A stretch of 64,000 bases of DNA from Climacium dendroides (taxonomy: Eukaryota > Streptophyta > Bryopsida > Hypnales > Climaciaceae), in contig OX467082.1 of NCBI GenBank assembly GCA_950106755.1, forward strand, positions 35,278,001 to 35,342,000, in the 5' to 3' direction. The translations under genes were made by a program, and so were the position numbers. The notes beneath the pieces were generated by a model, which was given only the letters and a program-made list of their open reading frames with translations, had not been told where the DNA came from and did no database searches. The number at the start of each line of letters is the position of its first letter. Position 1 is the first letter of the stretch. This document shows, in pieces, positions 1 through 11,857 of the stretch.

Positions 1-198
1 CTTGGACCCGGGCTTCTCCACCTCGCGGACGATGTGAGTCATGCCAGCCTTGTAGCCCAGGAACGAAGTCAGGTGCGGCGCCTTCGTGGGGTCATCCTTC
101 GGGAAGGTTTTCACCTTGCCACGGGAACGATTCGCCCGCTTGCGGGGAAGAAATCCCAGGGATCCATGCCGCGGATGCTCGAACTTCCTATGAGACAT
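1..198 (-). CDS. RPL3: 60S ribosomal protein L3 (uL3), first coding exon, partial
   Basis: Reading the minus strand from the ATG at 198-196 gives 66 uninterrupted codons up to the window edge. The product starts [20 protein letters not shown] and continues through [26 protein letters not shown] and EKPGSK. This is the highly conserved N-terminus of cytosolic L3, the large-subunit protein whose N-terminal extension reaches towards the peptidyl-transferase centre. The family is about 390 residues long, so roughly five sixths of the gene lies outside the window. No splice site is seen in the visible part. The exon is clearly richer in G+C than the flanking DNA. The start is chosen because [10 protein letters not shown] is the universal N-terminus of the plant protein. 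A telo-box cluster lies about 140 bp upstream, as expected for plant ribosomal protein promoters. Confidence 0.97.
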   Translation of the reverse strand, partial: MSHRKFEHPRHGSLGFLPRKRANRSRGKVKTFPKDDPTKAPHLTSFLGYKAGMTHIVREVEKPGSK

Positions 199-336
199 GG
201 CGGCGCTGCGAAGGGGTTGAAACAAAAACAAGATGTCGCCGCAGCAGCAGCCGAACCGCACCCGCAAGAGAAGCGCTGCAAAAGGGTTATCTCAGTCGAT
301 ATGACAAAGATAAGTAGGGTTCGGGGGGGTTCGAAT

Positions 337-360
337 GGAACCCTAACCCTAACCCTACAA
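337..360 (-). promoter_or_regulatory. Telo-box cluster upstream of RPL3
   Basis: Three consecutive CCCTAA units lie about 140-160 bp upstream of the RPL3 start codon. In plants, telo-boxes (AAACCCTAA-like) near the transcription start are characteristic of ribosomal protein and translation-factor genes and are bound by TRB/Pur-alpha-type proteins. The position and partner gene fit that role; occupancy is inference. Confidence 0.7.
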
Positions 361-869
361 TTTCGCTGGAACAATATAAGGACGGACTGGTGACCGTGGG
401 AATCATCCTTTGGTTACCGTCGGTGTGAATCATTCTCTTACAAAATTGCAAAAGCATTCATTGGAAGTCATTAAAAGACTTTCTCTTTTTACAACAAAAT
501 TTTGAGGATGAATAGTTGTACGTCTATCCTACTAGGAGAATTCTTGGTCATCCATTAAACACTAAATGTCCTCGTTGACGTTTAAGGAACACACTAATCA
601 TTTTATGGTCGATGAATGACATTTAGACAATCTACCAAGCAAAAAAAATCTATTTTTCATCCAGGTTTTTACTTGTAGACTGGAAGCTGTATGCCATCAC
701 GCTAAGCAAAAATTAGCATCAATGAATGAATTCATATTATTAGAGACTCCTAGATTTGACAGTGTGAGGTTTACATTGCCTATCTCTAAATTTTCATCAT
801 GACTATATTTGTTGTTGACTTGTTGACATTTATCCCCTACATGATCAAGGCACCAAATTTGGGTGTCAA

Positions 870-1340
870 CAAAACTTTGAAGTTAGATAAAACTTAACTA
901 AGTTACTATTTTTAGATGTTATTATTTTTGAAGAATTCTTTTCAAAGTCTAATTTTAGCATTATAAAACCCAATTTTTTAAATGATTGATTATGATTTTT
1001 CTATTTAAGATTTTATACAAGGGTATCCATTGCAATCTTGACTTTCCGTAGTGTTGAGGACTCTTGGAAATGAGCCTCAAATACATTAGCTATTGGAGAA
1101 AAAATCACATTAGGAATTCATTTTTAGAAATTGTGGAGTAGATTTTGAGAAGTCTTAAATTGATTGGAGTTCTAAATGTTAAGCCCTTTATTCTCATATT
1201 TTTGGGGGTGACCAACTTTTTAGATTTGACATGGGAAAAGAGGATTGAAAAACTTCAAATCACTTTTGCAATTTCAACACCTTCATAATCAAACATTATA
1301 GTTTTTCAATCCATAAGTGACATGATTGTTTGTTTTTTCT
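870..1340 (+). repeat. Diverged dispersed repeat, inverted partner near 59.3-59.8 kb
   Basis: Phrases here recur in reverse complement near the right end of the window in the same order. Examples are GCACCAAATTTGGGTGTCAAC then TTTGAAGTTAGATAAAA, ATTGCAATCTTGACTTTC, TAGATTTGACATGGGAAAAG and CAATCCATAAGTGACAT. The copies are diverged with small indels, so this is an old transposon-derived repeat. No coding capacity remains. The TTTGGTGTC word next to the 'caaggcaccaaa' end resembles an LTR/primer-binding-site junction, but I cannot show a full LTR. Confidence 0.6.
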
Positions 1341-2129
1341 TATATGACCTTGAACATGTTTAGTTTGAATTTGTATGGTTACAATTCAAAATAAATTGAT
1401 ACGACTTATTAAAAATGTTGGCTTTTTGTTCAATGTAGAGCAAATTTCTAGAAGCCCAAAAAATGCCTTGGGCATTTAGGAATTATGTGGCATTATTGTG
1501 AACATCACTTTTGACGACAAAATTGAGGTGATTTTGGAGTTGGCATTTCTTTTAGTGTTTAGCACGATTTGACAATCACATTGAGTTATGAAGTTGGGCA
1601 ATTGTCTTGTCCTATTCTCCTATTCAACTTTTTTAGAATTCGTGAGGATGAAGTGATTATGAGGCACATGAAGTTTTCAATGTTTAATCATTTTCATTAG
1701 ATAACCATAGGTGATTTTTGTTGGCAATGTGGTCTAGTCTTCCTTACACTAGAAGGAATTTGAGGTCTCTCGAAAACCATTTCAATCTAGTTTCCATCCT
1801 CACTCTCCTACAAAATTCCAAAAGTTTCCACTTATTAGATTCTTCATGGAAAGATCATGTATGTGTCTCAAAGACATTGATAATTGGTGGGCTAGTTCTG
1901 ACATGCTATTCCTAAACAACCAATGAAATTAAACTTTGACACTTAAAAAATATTACTAATCCAAAATCAACTTCACTTTCAAAATGATTAGTGAAACTTA
2001 AGAACTATAATATATAGCTTCAAATTGTGAGGATGTAAGAGGAAAAGACCTTTTCAGTTTATAAAAATGGAGTAGTGGATATGAATTAGGATTAGTAGGA
2101 TCCCAACCGCTCATAGTGAACTCAAAAGT

Positions 2130-2510
2130 AGATATTTTGTTCAAAGGAAAATTTCAAATTGCATTTAGGCATAGTAGAATAATTTTTTCCAAAAAACTTT
2201 AAACCCAAGGCATGTGAGAAATAAAGTTAACTTTTATCTAAAATAGTCCGTTTAGATTTCATATATCTAATAAAAAGTTATGGACAAAATTCAAAGAGGG
2301 GTTCGAAGGTACATTTTGTTTTTGATTTTTTCAAACATCTTTTTTGAATTTTGTTCATAACTTTTCTGTAGAGTCTCAAAATCACAAATGGGCTTTGGGA
2401 GATGAAACTTAAATTGATTTTCTAACTTTTTGTAGTTCAAATTCTTTTGAAAAAACTTATTCTACTATGCCTAAATGAGGTCTAAAATTCTATTTTTGAA
2501 TACATTTCCT
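2130..2510. repeat. Foldback (MITE-like) inverted repeat, decayed
   Basis: The 20-mer ATTTAGGCATAGTAGAATAA at 2163-2182 is matched exactly in reverse complement at 2457-2476. Symmetry continues inward with mismatches: AAAGTTATGGACAAAATTCAA on the left faces TTGAATTTTGTTCATAACTTT on the right around a centre near 2320. This is the structure of an aged foldback element of about 350-380 bp. No target-site duplication was identified. Confidence 0.7.
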
Positions 2511-3199
2511 ATGTTTTGACAATGAGTGGTCAAGCTCTCATCTTCAATTTATCCCATACCCTTTGAGGATTCATGATGAACAACAAATTTTATAATAAAA
2601 GGAACCTCTCTATCCTTTAACCTTGAAAATTCTCAAAAAAAATATTTTTTTCATTAGGCCATTAGAGTATTTATCGATGGTAGGATGTGAAAATGATAGA
2701 TAGGTTATTGATGCAATGGATTGATAATGAATTCTTTGCATTGTCTTGCATTTTTAATTAATTCATGCTAATGTTGCTATTCATGTACAGAAATCCCTTG
2801 TCTAATGTGGCAATGTTTTGGTTTCATCAAATGTATTTTTGTTATAGCCATCAACAAAGGCATGTTTAGGGAAACATTTTAGGAACTCGCGATCTTCTAA
2901 ATATGCCCTCAAATCCCCTCCAATGGAGTTTGTCAATCCTTCATCTGTACTTTTTGCCAAATTTCTCTTTGCCCTATTGTCTATTATTTTAATTGTTGCT
3001 ATATAAGTTGTTCATAAATGAAGTAATCATAAAGCCTCAATGCATTGGATTAAATTCTCTTACTTTGATTGAAATAGTTGGTTTGAATGTGCCAAATTGG
3101 ATTTTCTTCAATAGTGAACATTTTGTAAATCTCCAACCACAATTGAGTAGTACCTTACCTCCTAGTATTTCCTGTAGGCAAGTGTGGTCACTTTTTCCA

Positions 3200-4230
3200 G
3201 TCTAATGCAGTGACTGACTTGGACTTTTCAGGCAATTTTGTGGGAGTTTTCGAGAGTCTAGAAGCTGAAGAGGAAAGCAGAGTTCTATGATCCCTTTTGT
3301 CATTGAATTTTGTTACTTGAGATGTCGTTGTTTACCTTGGTGGGTTGGGTTGGGTTGGGTTGCTCCTCCAGTGGACTGTAAATGAAGGTGCTCGCTGTTT
3401 TTCTAATCTTACATATTTCTATCTGCACTCGTTCGAAATTAGGTTGTTGTCTGTTGTCTGTTGATGTAGAGAATATCGAGGGTTCTCCACACTTGCACAA
3501 TCAGAAATATATGAACAACACCAGTAACGTTTTGAGGACGATCTGCTTCGAAGAAGTATGCCTTCACTGTGCTCGGCAGAACGTAATTGCTGAAACAGTG
3601 GACTCACTCCGTAGAATGCCAGAATTTTTACGCATGGAATTCAATTTCTCACCTCCAGAATCAAGGAGCTTGTTTTGGAATTCGCATGCTGTAATTGTAA
3701 TTGTCAAGGAAAGACACTCAGAAGCAAATTTTCCAGGTTCACATATCTTACGAGCATGACTTCCTCATCATGTGCACATTCCAAGAAGAGAAGTTCAGCA
3801 TCTTAGCAGAGCATGTGTGACTGTGTGAGATGGAGTAGTTGCTACATTAGTAGTTGGAGAAGGAAGAACAAGAAATGAATTGGAACCACTATCTCCGGAT
3901 GCATAAAACGTGGTTACTATAGCCAGGGAAGTGGTCGTCGACGAATCCCTGTTCAAAAAACGTGTGACCACGACATTGGTAGGATGAGACGTGGTGGTTT
4001 GGATTGTTCCAACTTCCAACTCTTGCTGAGGACGAGCCACCCGACTGTGGAAATTGCTTGCCATTGGATTCCAATTGTTCAACACCCGGAAACAGCGCCA
4101 TCTCTCGTGGTCTGTGCAGATAACCCACCATTCCCCGCGGTGACCAACCCATCGTTTAAGCCCTAACCTGTGCGTTGCCACAGTCAAAACTAAACTACAA
4201 ATAATTTTTTTAATTTTATAGTTCATAAAA
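3200..4230. other. Slightly GC-richer island with unrecognised ORFs
   Basis: This kilobase is less AT-rich than its surroundings and holds longer open frames on both strands: 3382-3759 (+, 125 codons) and 3795-4226 (-, 143 codons, Ser/Thr-rich) with an overlapping 3889-4152 (-). I recognise no domain, splice structure or conserved motif in any of them. It could be a decayed gene fragment or promoter-like DNA carried in a repeat. A short (GGGTT)n run lies at about 3339-3360. I make no gene call. Confidence 0.35.
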
Positions 4231-6687
4231 CTTCAAAATTCAATAAATTTCCCCCCGTGAGTTGGAATGCCACAAAACCAAGCCAATGCATCCCTCCTTG
4301 CCGAGGGCTTTCTAACAGTACCAAGCATGTGATTGGGGGATGCACGGTTTGGAAGATCTCAACGTAACAAACAAAACAAAACAAACAATCAAATTTAAGG
4401 TATAGATGGCCCAAGCTACATTTTTTGGCAACATAGAAAATTTGGGCAGCTCACTATGAATGGAATTTTTATTTTTTTCCTTTGAAGTTTTCATACAAAT
4501 TGTGGTCAAGGAGTAGCTTTGAGGCCCAATAATTTTCATTACTCTTGACTATTTAATTAAAAAGTTATTGTATGAAATTTTTGTTTCTCAGCTCAACTAG
4601 TTTGGGCAAATCTAGAAAAGATCACTTCTTTCAGAATAAAAATTTCATATTGGTTTTTTAGATTTTTATATATGTGAAAATCTTTGAATCATTCCATTTT
4701 GATTAGTGAGATGAAAATTATGAGGAGTTCTAGTTTGCAGGTAGTTATGGAATCTCTACTCTAAATTAAACTTTGAAGTCCTTTATTGAACTCAATTTTT
4801 AATATTATGGAAATAAAATAAAATCATAGTATGTAGATTTTTTTATTACAACTTAATAACCATTAAGATTGGAATTTTTCAATTTCATAACTAAATTCTT
4901 AACAATTTAGTATTATGAACCATCTTCTACTTTTTTCTATTTACTATTTTTTTCCTATATGTTGTATAATTCTAAATGATTTGAAATTTTTCAAGCATGT
5001 AGCCAACTTGCCTTGAAGAATGAATGCAAAAAGTAACTACCATTTAGGTCATTTTTTTTATAATGATTTGGTCTTGTGAAGTGCAACTATTTAATTTTTC
5101 ACAAGATTGTTTAGGATGGCCTACTCGTTCACAATAAGTTGCCATTTGCTAGGAATGTCTACAACAATACAAAAGAATTTTCAATCTCCCTCTCAAAGTC
5201 CAACACTTTTTCCCTTGGAAAACTCATATTGATGATTATCCCACACCACATGTACTAAGTTGCAAAGTTTGGAGACTATTGGCATATAAAACACTAGAGA
5301 ATGTGACTAGGAGTTTTTCCATAGTCAAAAGGAAGACATTGAAGGACTGTCAAGAGACAAGACGAAGACTAGAAAAGAAGATGAGTTTGATGACGATTTA
5401 TATGGTTTTTATGAGGTGAAATCTCTAAGAGATCTTTGGTGGCCTTTGGAGTTATTTTATAATCACATTAATTTCTTGAATTCATAGAAGAATCTAAGGC
5501 ACACATCTATGCATTCAAATTATGAGCAAGAAACATTTTAAATTTCACTTGATATAAGAGAGGCGGAGAGAGAGAGAGAGAGGCGGTAGCCAACACCTTA
5601 AAGCATTGATTGGAAAGTGACATCTTTAGTAATAGACAATCGGAGTACCTTTGGTTAGGAATGGTAGAGAGCATAGGAACTCCCACTTGGGAAATGACTT
5701 ATAAGTTTAGAATAGAGTATAGGAGTAGGTTTTGAGTACCTACCAACCAATAATAATCTCCAACTTGGTGATTTTAGGGAGCCCTCAACTATATTACGTA
5801 GAACCCTTAAAGCATGAATATGCTATGACTTTGGGAGGATATAATATTAGAAGGGATGTTTGGATGTATGGAGATTAGAAAGGCTTAGATTGGGCTAGGA
5901 CATTAAATGCAAATGGTTGGGAGGATGAAGTCCAACATAGAGCGAGTCCAAAAAACATTTATGGAGAGAACTTGGGGTACCTTTTATCTTTTCAAATACA
6001 TATATTGGGACTCAATGTAAAATAAAAGTTTTATTACATGTAAACCAAAGCCTTGAGAATTCAATGGATCTTCTACTTCCAAACATTTGTGAAGACATTC
6101 CTCAACATTCTTAAACTCATTTGAGTTGTTTAGACCTTTTTAGATTGTAAGGGATATTGTTTCTAAGACAAACCATTGTACCATCATAGTAAATGAAAAA
6201 CGGAAAGATACAGGGAGAGGCCCAATAGAAGCAATTCTCTATGGTAGTATTCGAGGTGTTTATAGCCATTATTTTGTACATAGGTATGAAGTGACAACCA
6301 AATGCCAAATTATATTGGCGCAAATAAGGTTCATTTTTTCATTATCCAACTATTTCCATACTCATGTCAAAGAATCAGTTTCAACTATTGACCAAATGTT
6401 TGCATATCACAAATGCTTGAGCAAATGCTTGAGTATGACAAAATGGAGCAAATAAGATGGTTGTTCAAGGAAATTTGAGACAATTGTGCAAATACATAGC
6501 ATTTGGACAAATTTACCACTATCACTATCAATGAAGTGATGATTACATATAAGATCATATGTTGCCTCCACTTGATAATGCATGCCCTAGAATTGTCAAA
6601 TTTGGGATTTGAAGATATAGCACTTAGCCAATTTGCAATTAAAATATCTTTCTAATTTTGAGGTTTACTATAGAAAATAAATAAATT
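4231..6687. other. AT-rich intergenic region with old repeats
   Basis: No gene is recognised. The segment 4440-4810 is a diverged repeat whose inverted partner lies at 57130-57500; shared words include GAATCATTCCATTTTGATTA, TAGAGTAGAGATTCC (in reverse) and AAGTCCTTTATT. Near 4265-4310 a sequence about Cys-less 'ccacaaaaccaagccaatgc' resembles the hairpin repeats at 27.8-28.9 kb. A short (GA)n run lies at 5565-5582. Confidence 0.55.
4440..4810 (+). repeat. Diverged dispersed repeat, inverted partner at 57.1-57.5 kb
   Basis: The order of matching words is preserved over about 370 bp against the reverse complement of 57130-57500. Both copies include a block around 'gaatcattccatttt', one around 'ggaatctctactcta' and one around 'cttcaaagtt/aactttgaag'. 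The copies are diverged by substitutions and indels. It is non-coding and probably derived from the same transposon as the 0.87-1.34 kb repeat, because the partners of both sit close together at the other end. Confidence 0.6.
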
Positions 6688-8060
6688 TGTCATGCCCCTA
6701 TTTCTTTGAGGGGTCCAAAGTACCTTAGTAAGTAAGGGGGACTTTGGGGTGACTTCTCAAGCCTTGCAAAAGTTTAAAATGGGAGAAATGAGAAACTCCC
6801 AAGCAAACAAAGTATGATAACGTCCTAAATTAGAAGAACGTGGTAGAGTATCTTTCATTCTTAAAAAACTCTTGAGTAGATGCTTCCAACCGTTCTTTAG
6901 AATGTATGATTTGAACTAGTTGGCTAGAAGTTATGTCCATTCAAAGTTGATGATGTCCTAATGGCATTGAGATAATGAAGAGCTAGGAGTAAGAGATTCT
7001 CAATGAATCCTTCATGTAAATATGTCATGTAGCATATCATTGGAAAGATAAGAATACAAGAAAGTTAAAATGGCAAGCATTACAAAGTTCTAAATTACAA
7101 GCCTAAAGTTATGACAAAAAGAAGGGTCGTGGTGAAAGTGTGACGCCGCTCTCAATGAACCCAAATCTTGAGAAGGCTATGACTTTGTGAGAATTTATTC
7201 AAATGAGACAACTAAGTAGTTGATCGACATCTATTTGTTATGAAAATATCCAAAATGAATTTGTATGTGGAATTTGAAGTTCTAAATGCAAAGTTACATC
7301 GTTTGAAAGTTCAAGAGTTCAAACAAAGTTATAACTTGGTGATTTTGGTTGGAAATGGATGGTCTTCCAAAACCAAAGTGAGTCCCTTAGATTCATAAGG
7401 GGGGGACATTTGTTGAGTGTTACAAAAAATATTATAGGAGGGGTTGGTCTTCCTCCTCCTTCCCTTCTTCTTAAAGCCTTGGTAAGTCTCAGTGACTCAA
7501 GGTTGGAGATGCAACTTCACCATCCTATTCAAGGCACCATAGAACACTTGTGTATGTATCCCATGGCACTAGTTGAATAGAGTCCCATTACTTGCTAGGC
7601 CATTCCCAATGTGTCCCGATTTATAATTTCTGTTTAGTTATGATGTAGAAGTAGTAAATATACAATGGATTTAGTATGGAGTGGAGTAACATCCAAGGGT
7701 GGTTAGCATTGGTGGGAAGCAATGCCTCTATCAAGTGCTTGGACATCAATAGAAGCTTGGACATGACATGCCAGTGTCATGTATAGAGTGTATTAGTAGT
7801 CGTGGAGATTGGGACTTAACAATATAAGTTGAAAATGAAAACTAATGTTATATATGCATGGCATGTGTGGTGTTATTGAGTTATAATCCAATGGTACTGC
7901 AAGTGAAGCGTAAGGAGCTCATTAAGTTGTAAAGGGCCTTTAGAAGCTATTTGAGTCTATAAAGTGTTACTAGGGTCGTGACAAAATTTGAATGAAGAGA
8001 CATTGAAAATTGTGGAGGACCATGAGGAGACTAAATTGACTTATGTTATGACATAGTTTT
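6688..8060 (+). repeat. LTR-like repeat copy A (starts TGTCATGCCCCTATTT)
   Basis: The segment begins with TGTCATGCCCCTATTT, a typical plant LTR start, and runs for about 1.35 kb. A diverged copy lies in reverse complement at about 16200-17597. Matching blocks in order include the CCCCTAT end, 'cttgcaaaagt/caaggcttgg', 'atcattggaaagat', 'tcaaggcaccatagaacacttgtg' and 'tagtagtcgtggagattggga'. No gag or pol frames accompany it, so it may be a solo LTR or a large non-autonomous element. Confidence 0.6.
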
Positions 8061-9867
8061 GTATTTTATAGCATCATATGACAAAAGAAGAGTATAGAAT
8101 AATAGTGGAATTTTTTTCCTAGCATGTCATTATTCGAAGATTTATTGAATAGAAAGACGTATACTAATAGGATTATAAGGTACAACTTTTATAGGTTTGC
8201 CTCATGCATTGAAAGATACAAAGGCCTTCAACTAAAATCCTTAGAGACCTTTGGATTGGTGCATGTTTAAGTTGTGAATTATATGGTTTAGAAAGATTAA
8301 AATTTGTTTTTTATCATTTCAATGCAATGCCAATTCAACTCCCATGGCAGTTCTCATTGGTATCTATATTATGTTGAAATAGCTCAAATTGGGACATAAT
8401 TCAAACCTCACCCATACACCTAGAACACATGATTCATGTGCATGGTGTGGATGTTGTAGACTACTTGTAGGCATCTTATACATTAGAAGAAGTTTAAACC
8501 CTAAAGTGAGGGTCATTAGTTCTTCGACAATGGAGAATGCGAGTCGAATTAACAAAAATATTCAATTTTCTTTTTCCTTTTCTCTAACGAGCAATAGGGC
8601 CTAGATGGCATAGGACAAATTTAAATCCAAAATTACAAAACTCTGATAGTATGACTGTAGTTACTATTCTCTTTTGGATTATTTGACACAAACTTTGGAT
8701 AAGCAATAAGACCCATACCTTGTTTCAAGGAAAATTTTGAGTTTACCTTGGCTTGTTTGCTAAGCAAGGAAATGTCATTTTAGGATTAAAAGCATTCAAA
8801 ATGGCACCTATCAAGGTTTTTATACATGACGAACTTTGATAACAAGTACTCGTAGCCCATCAAAATATTCTCATAGCACTTAATTTTAACAAGTCAAGCA
8901 ATGACTCCTTAAAATGAGTGTTTATTCTAAATTTAGTGAATTGTACCAAACATTCCACTTGGTGGTTTATCAATTGACTATTTATAGGCATATTTGGTGA
9001 GCATGGATGGGGGGCAAGAAATTTGAGGGTTCTTTCAAAATAAATATAAACTTTTAGCATTTCAAATTTGTCAAGTGTTCTCAGAGTTAAGGCATCATGT
9101 CTGCAACCTTACTTAGATTGTGCTCTACAATGCTATCCATAAAAGTGTTCTATCCAAACGAGAATGTTAGGAAGTAAAACAAAGGCATTGATGCCCAACT
9201 TACATCTTGATTCAATATAGAGGATTGTGACAAAATAATGCTAAGGTAGGAGGTCCATATAACCCTTGGGCTCTAAAAGCATCCTATGAACTAGAGGTAC
9301 ATTTTGTTTTCTCATTGCACCAACAATATTCAAATGGTGTACATTTCAAGAGGTTGATGCTTCTAGTGAATATTATGTTTCAACTTCAAAATTCTTAACT
9401 AAGTCCTCAAAGCTCAAAAAAATATGAAATGACTTGTGTTAGATGCCAATTCCATTAAACTTTGAAGGAAAATTTACTAAAAAGTATTTTATGAAATATT
9501 GTCTCCCCTAATTAATTTTCAGCTCTTACATGGGTGCTTTATGGATCTCTTGCCTTATTAGTCACGCAACCATCCCAAGCTCCCAACCGATTCAGCAAGA
9601 AGGCGATGCCATTCCCATGCAACCTTTGCTTTGTCTTTTCCCTACGCGTGCTAGGCACAACTCCCAAGCAGTGTTTTTTTTTTTCATTTTTGAGAAGGAG
9701 CCAATTGGTTCTTCAATACTCATATAATACTTGGGTGATACTTGGTGATACCTATATGAAAAGTAGGTGATACTTAGGTAAAATTTGACTATTAGTCTTT
9801 AAATGCAACAGTAATTTGACTATTCCTCAAAATTAAAATTTCCATTACAAGAAATAGCCAAGATCAT
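8061..9867. other. AT-rich intergenic region
   Basis: No gene or named repeat is recognised. ORFs such as 8389-8604 and 9530-9770 are short and lack family motifs. Around 9720-9775 the word GGTGATACTT recurs several times. Confidence 0.5.
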
Positions 9868-11857
9868 TTGATTGTAGCCAAGTGGCGAAAATTCGTGCAT
9901 AAAAAAAACTCTGCTCGCAAGCAGGGACGCGTCAGGACTCAGGAGTCCTCAAGGAAGCGGATGCGGGCGCGGGCGCGGGCGCTGCGCGCGAGACCAGGTC
10001 CCATAGCAGGGACCGTCTGGGGCAATTCGCACGGGGATAAGTCAACAGCGCGAAACGTGGAAAGGGCAGAAGGACGCAGCCGGAAAGGGAAGTATCTTAT
10101 AGTACAATCTGCAGCACCGCATTCACCTTCTCCTCCAGCCAGCCGTGGTCCTTTTGCCCTGTCTGCCACCTACTCCCGTCCTCGCCCAGATCTCCCCACC
10201 AGGAGTCCAGGACAGCCTACTAGTACGACAGACAGACTCCAGGCAGGGCATCCATCCCGCATCAACGATGGCGCGCACATCACGCCTACCCCCGATCCCA
10301 CCTCCGCTCCGTCGCCCTGTCTTCTGTCGTCGCCCTCACGGCTAACCCGAACAAACGGACAGCGCCCTTCTCCGCCATCACTAATTGAATTGAAGCTGAC
10401 TTGCTGCGCCGTACTTTCCCGATCCTTGCTTGCTTTCTCGCTCCCTCCCTTCTGTCGATAACGCGTGTTTCCAGCTCCAACTCGCGGTCTGTCTGCATCT
10501 CGGAACCCGCACGTACTCACCACTTCGAATTTGTGGACTTTGGGACGTACTGGAGTGTTAGGGGGTGCAGAGTTGGCGGTGGCTCCGGAGAAGGCGTCGG
10601 CGACGTGGAATCGAAGGTTTGGACGGCGTCGGTGGTGGACTTGGAGTTCACGGGTTGGGCGAGGTGGGGAGGGAACTAGCGGCAAAACAGGTGAAGCGGC
10701 GCGAGGTTTGGTTGTGATCAGTTGTGTGCAGTACGGCGGGCGAAGGCGAATTCAGGAGACCGGGGTTGGAATGAGCAGGTGAGACAGAGGGATTCCAGAC
10801 TTGTGTGCGCTCTTCGTCGTCTTCGAGTCATGTTGCTCGTGAACTTGGCGGTGGCGTGACCAGTCTGGCGAATTCTCCCGTCAGGTTGCTTGCCGGGCAT
10901 GGATCCTCCTGAGAGCATGATGGTTCTAAAGTTCAGTTCGTTGGCAGTGAGAGTTTGAGAGCTGGCCGTGAATTTAAGCTGGGGAAGAATGTTGCGTCGT
11001 GCTAGGGATGGGTACAACTGGTTTTGGAATTTCGCGATCAAGCTGTTAGGTTGGGAGTTTGGACGTTGCTGTTTCCGAATTTCACGGACGGGAGGCTTGA
11101 GTGGAGTGGTTTTGTGGTGGTGCCGTTATCAGACGAGGCAAATCGAAATGGGGCGATGGTGACGGTGCAGTTCGCAGTCGATAGCCTGCTTTTGGATTTT
11201 GAAATTCTTTAAGTCTGAGCTTGCCAGGTTTTATTTATTGAACGTGGAATTGATTTTAAAGACGCAGTTCCCGCGTGCTGGTGCGGTATCCGAGGTATAT
11301 AACTGGCTCTGGGTGCTCTTGGTGTAATTTGCAGTAGCCGAAGGAAGTATGTAAGTCGAAGACCTTGGGAAGACCTTCACCGCACTATTTTTGGGTACTT
11401 TTGAGAGGCTTGAAGATGACAATGTAGCCTACGCGACGTGATATCGCTTGGGCAAATTCTATTGGGATCCTACCTAGAGTAAAGGATGGCTATCATCATC
11501 ACATCCTAAATTATGGAATGGTGTTTCCCTGCTCACTATAGACTGAATTGCAGCAGCATTTGGCCGAAGGGAGCTTGACTAGGTCGTTGCCATTCCTGTG
11601 AAATGGAATCTTCACTCAATTCTAATTTTGCATCCCGGCGGAGGTAGCTAGATCATGTCCGCAATTCCAAAATGGGACTTCTCAGTGAACGTACTCGTGT
11701 AAAAGCGGGTTTTAAGCAAGACACCCCCCAAAATTCCCCCTAAGATCAATCAAGAGAGTCAATCATTTGTGTGCAAACAATTCAGATAATCTTTTGATAT
11801 TGAAATCCCGATCTGGCCGTTGAGGGTTTGCGCACAGAGTTGCAAAAGCTTCACGTA
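9868..11857 (+). other. GC- and CpG-rich island upstream of the DUF1218 gene
   Basis: Base composition changes sharply near 9900 to GC-rich sequence with many CpGs that lasts to about 11420, then declines towards the DUF1218 start codon at 11858. Several overlapping ORFs on both strands (9868-10461 +, 10170-10685 -, 10718-11041 -) arise simply because stops are rare in GC-rich DNA; none shows a conserved domain. The most economical reading is promoter plus long 5' UTR, possibly with a 5'-UTR intron, of the downstream gene. A non-coding transcript or a lineage-specific gene cannot be excluded. Confidence 0.5.

Larger units (their letters stand above)
361..3200. other. AT-rich intergenic region with old repeats
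   Basis: No protein-coding gene is recognised here. The short ORFs (e.g. 1718-1915, 2993-3205) have no family motifs. It holds a diverged repeat at 870-1340 whose inverted partner lies at 59340-59800, and a foldback repeat at about 2130-2510 (both listed separately). The rest is AT-rich sequence without features I can name. Confidence 0.6.

Noticed and set aside
337..360. Interstitial telomere repeat
   Set aside because: Only three CCCTAA units, placed just upstream of a ribosomal protein gene; a telo-box promoter element explains it better.
3382..4226. ORFs of 125 and 143 codons
   Set aside because: No domain, no consistent splice structure, and opposite-strand overlap; left as an unexplained island.
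9868..10685. Long ORFs on both strands (197 and 171 codons) in the GC-rich island
   Set aside because: They overlap each other, contain low-complexity Pro/Arg/Ser-rich text and no domain, and arise because stops are rare in GC-rich DNA. Kept only as a promoter/leader region.
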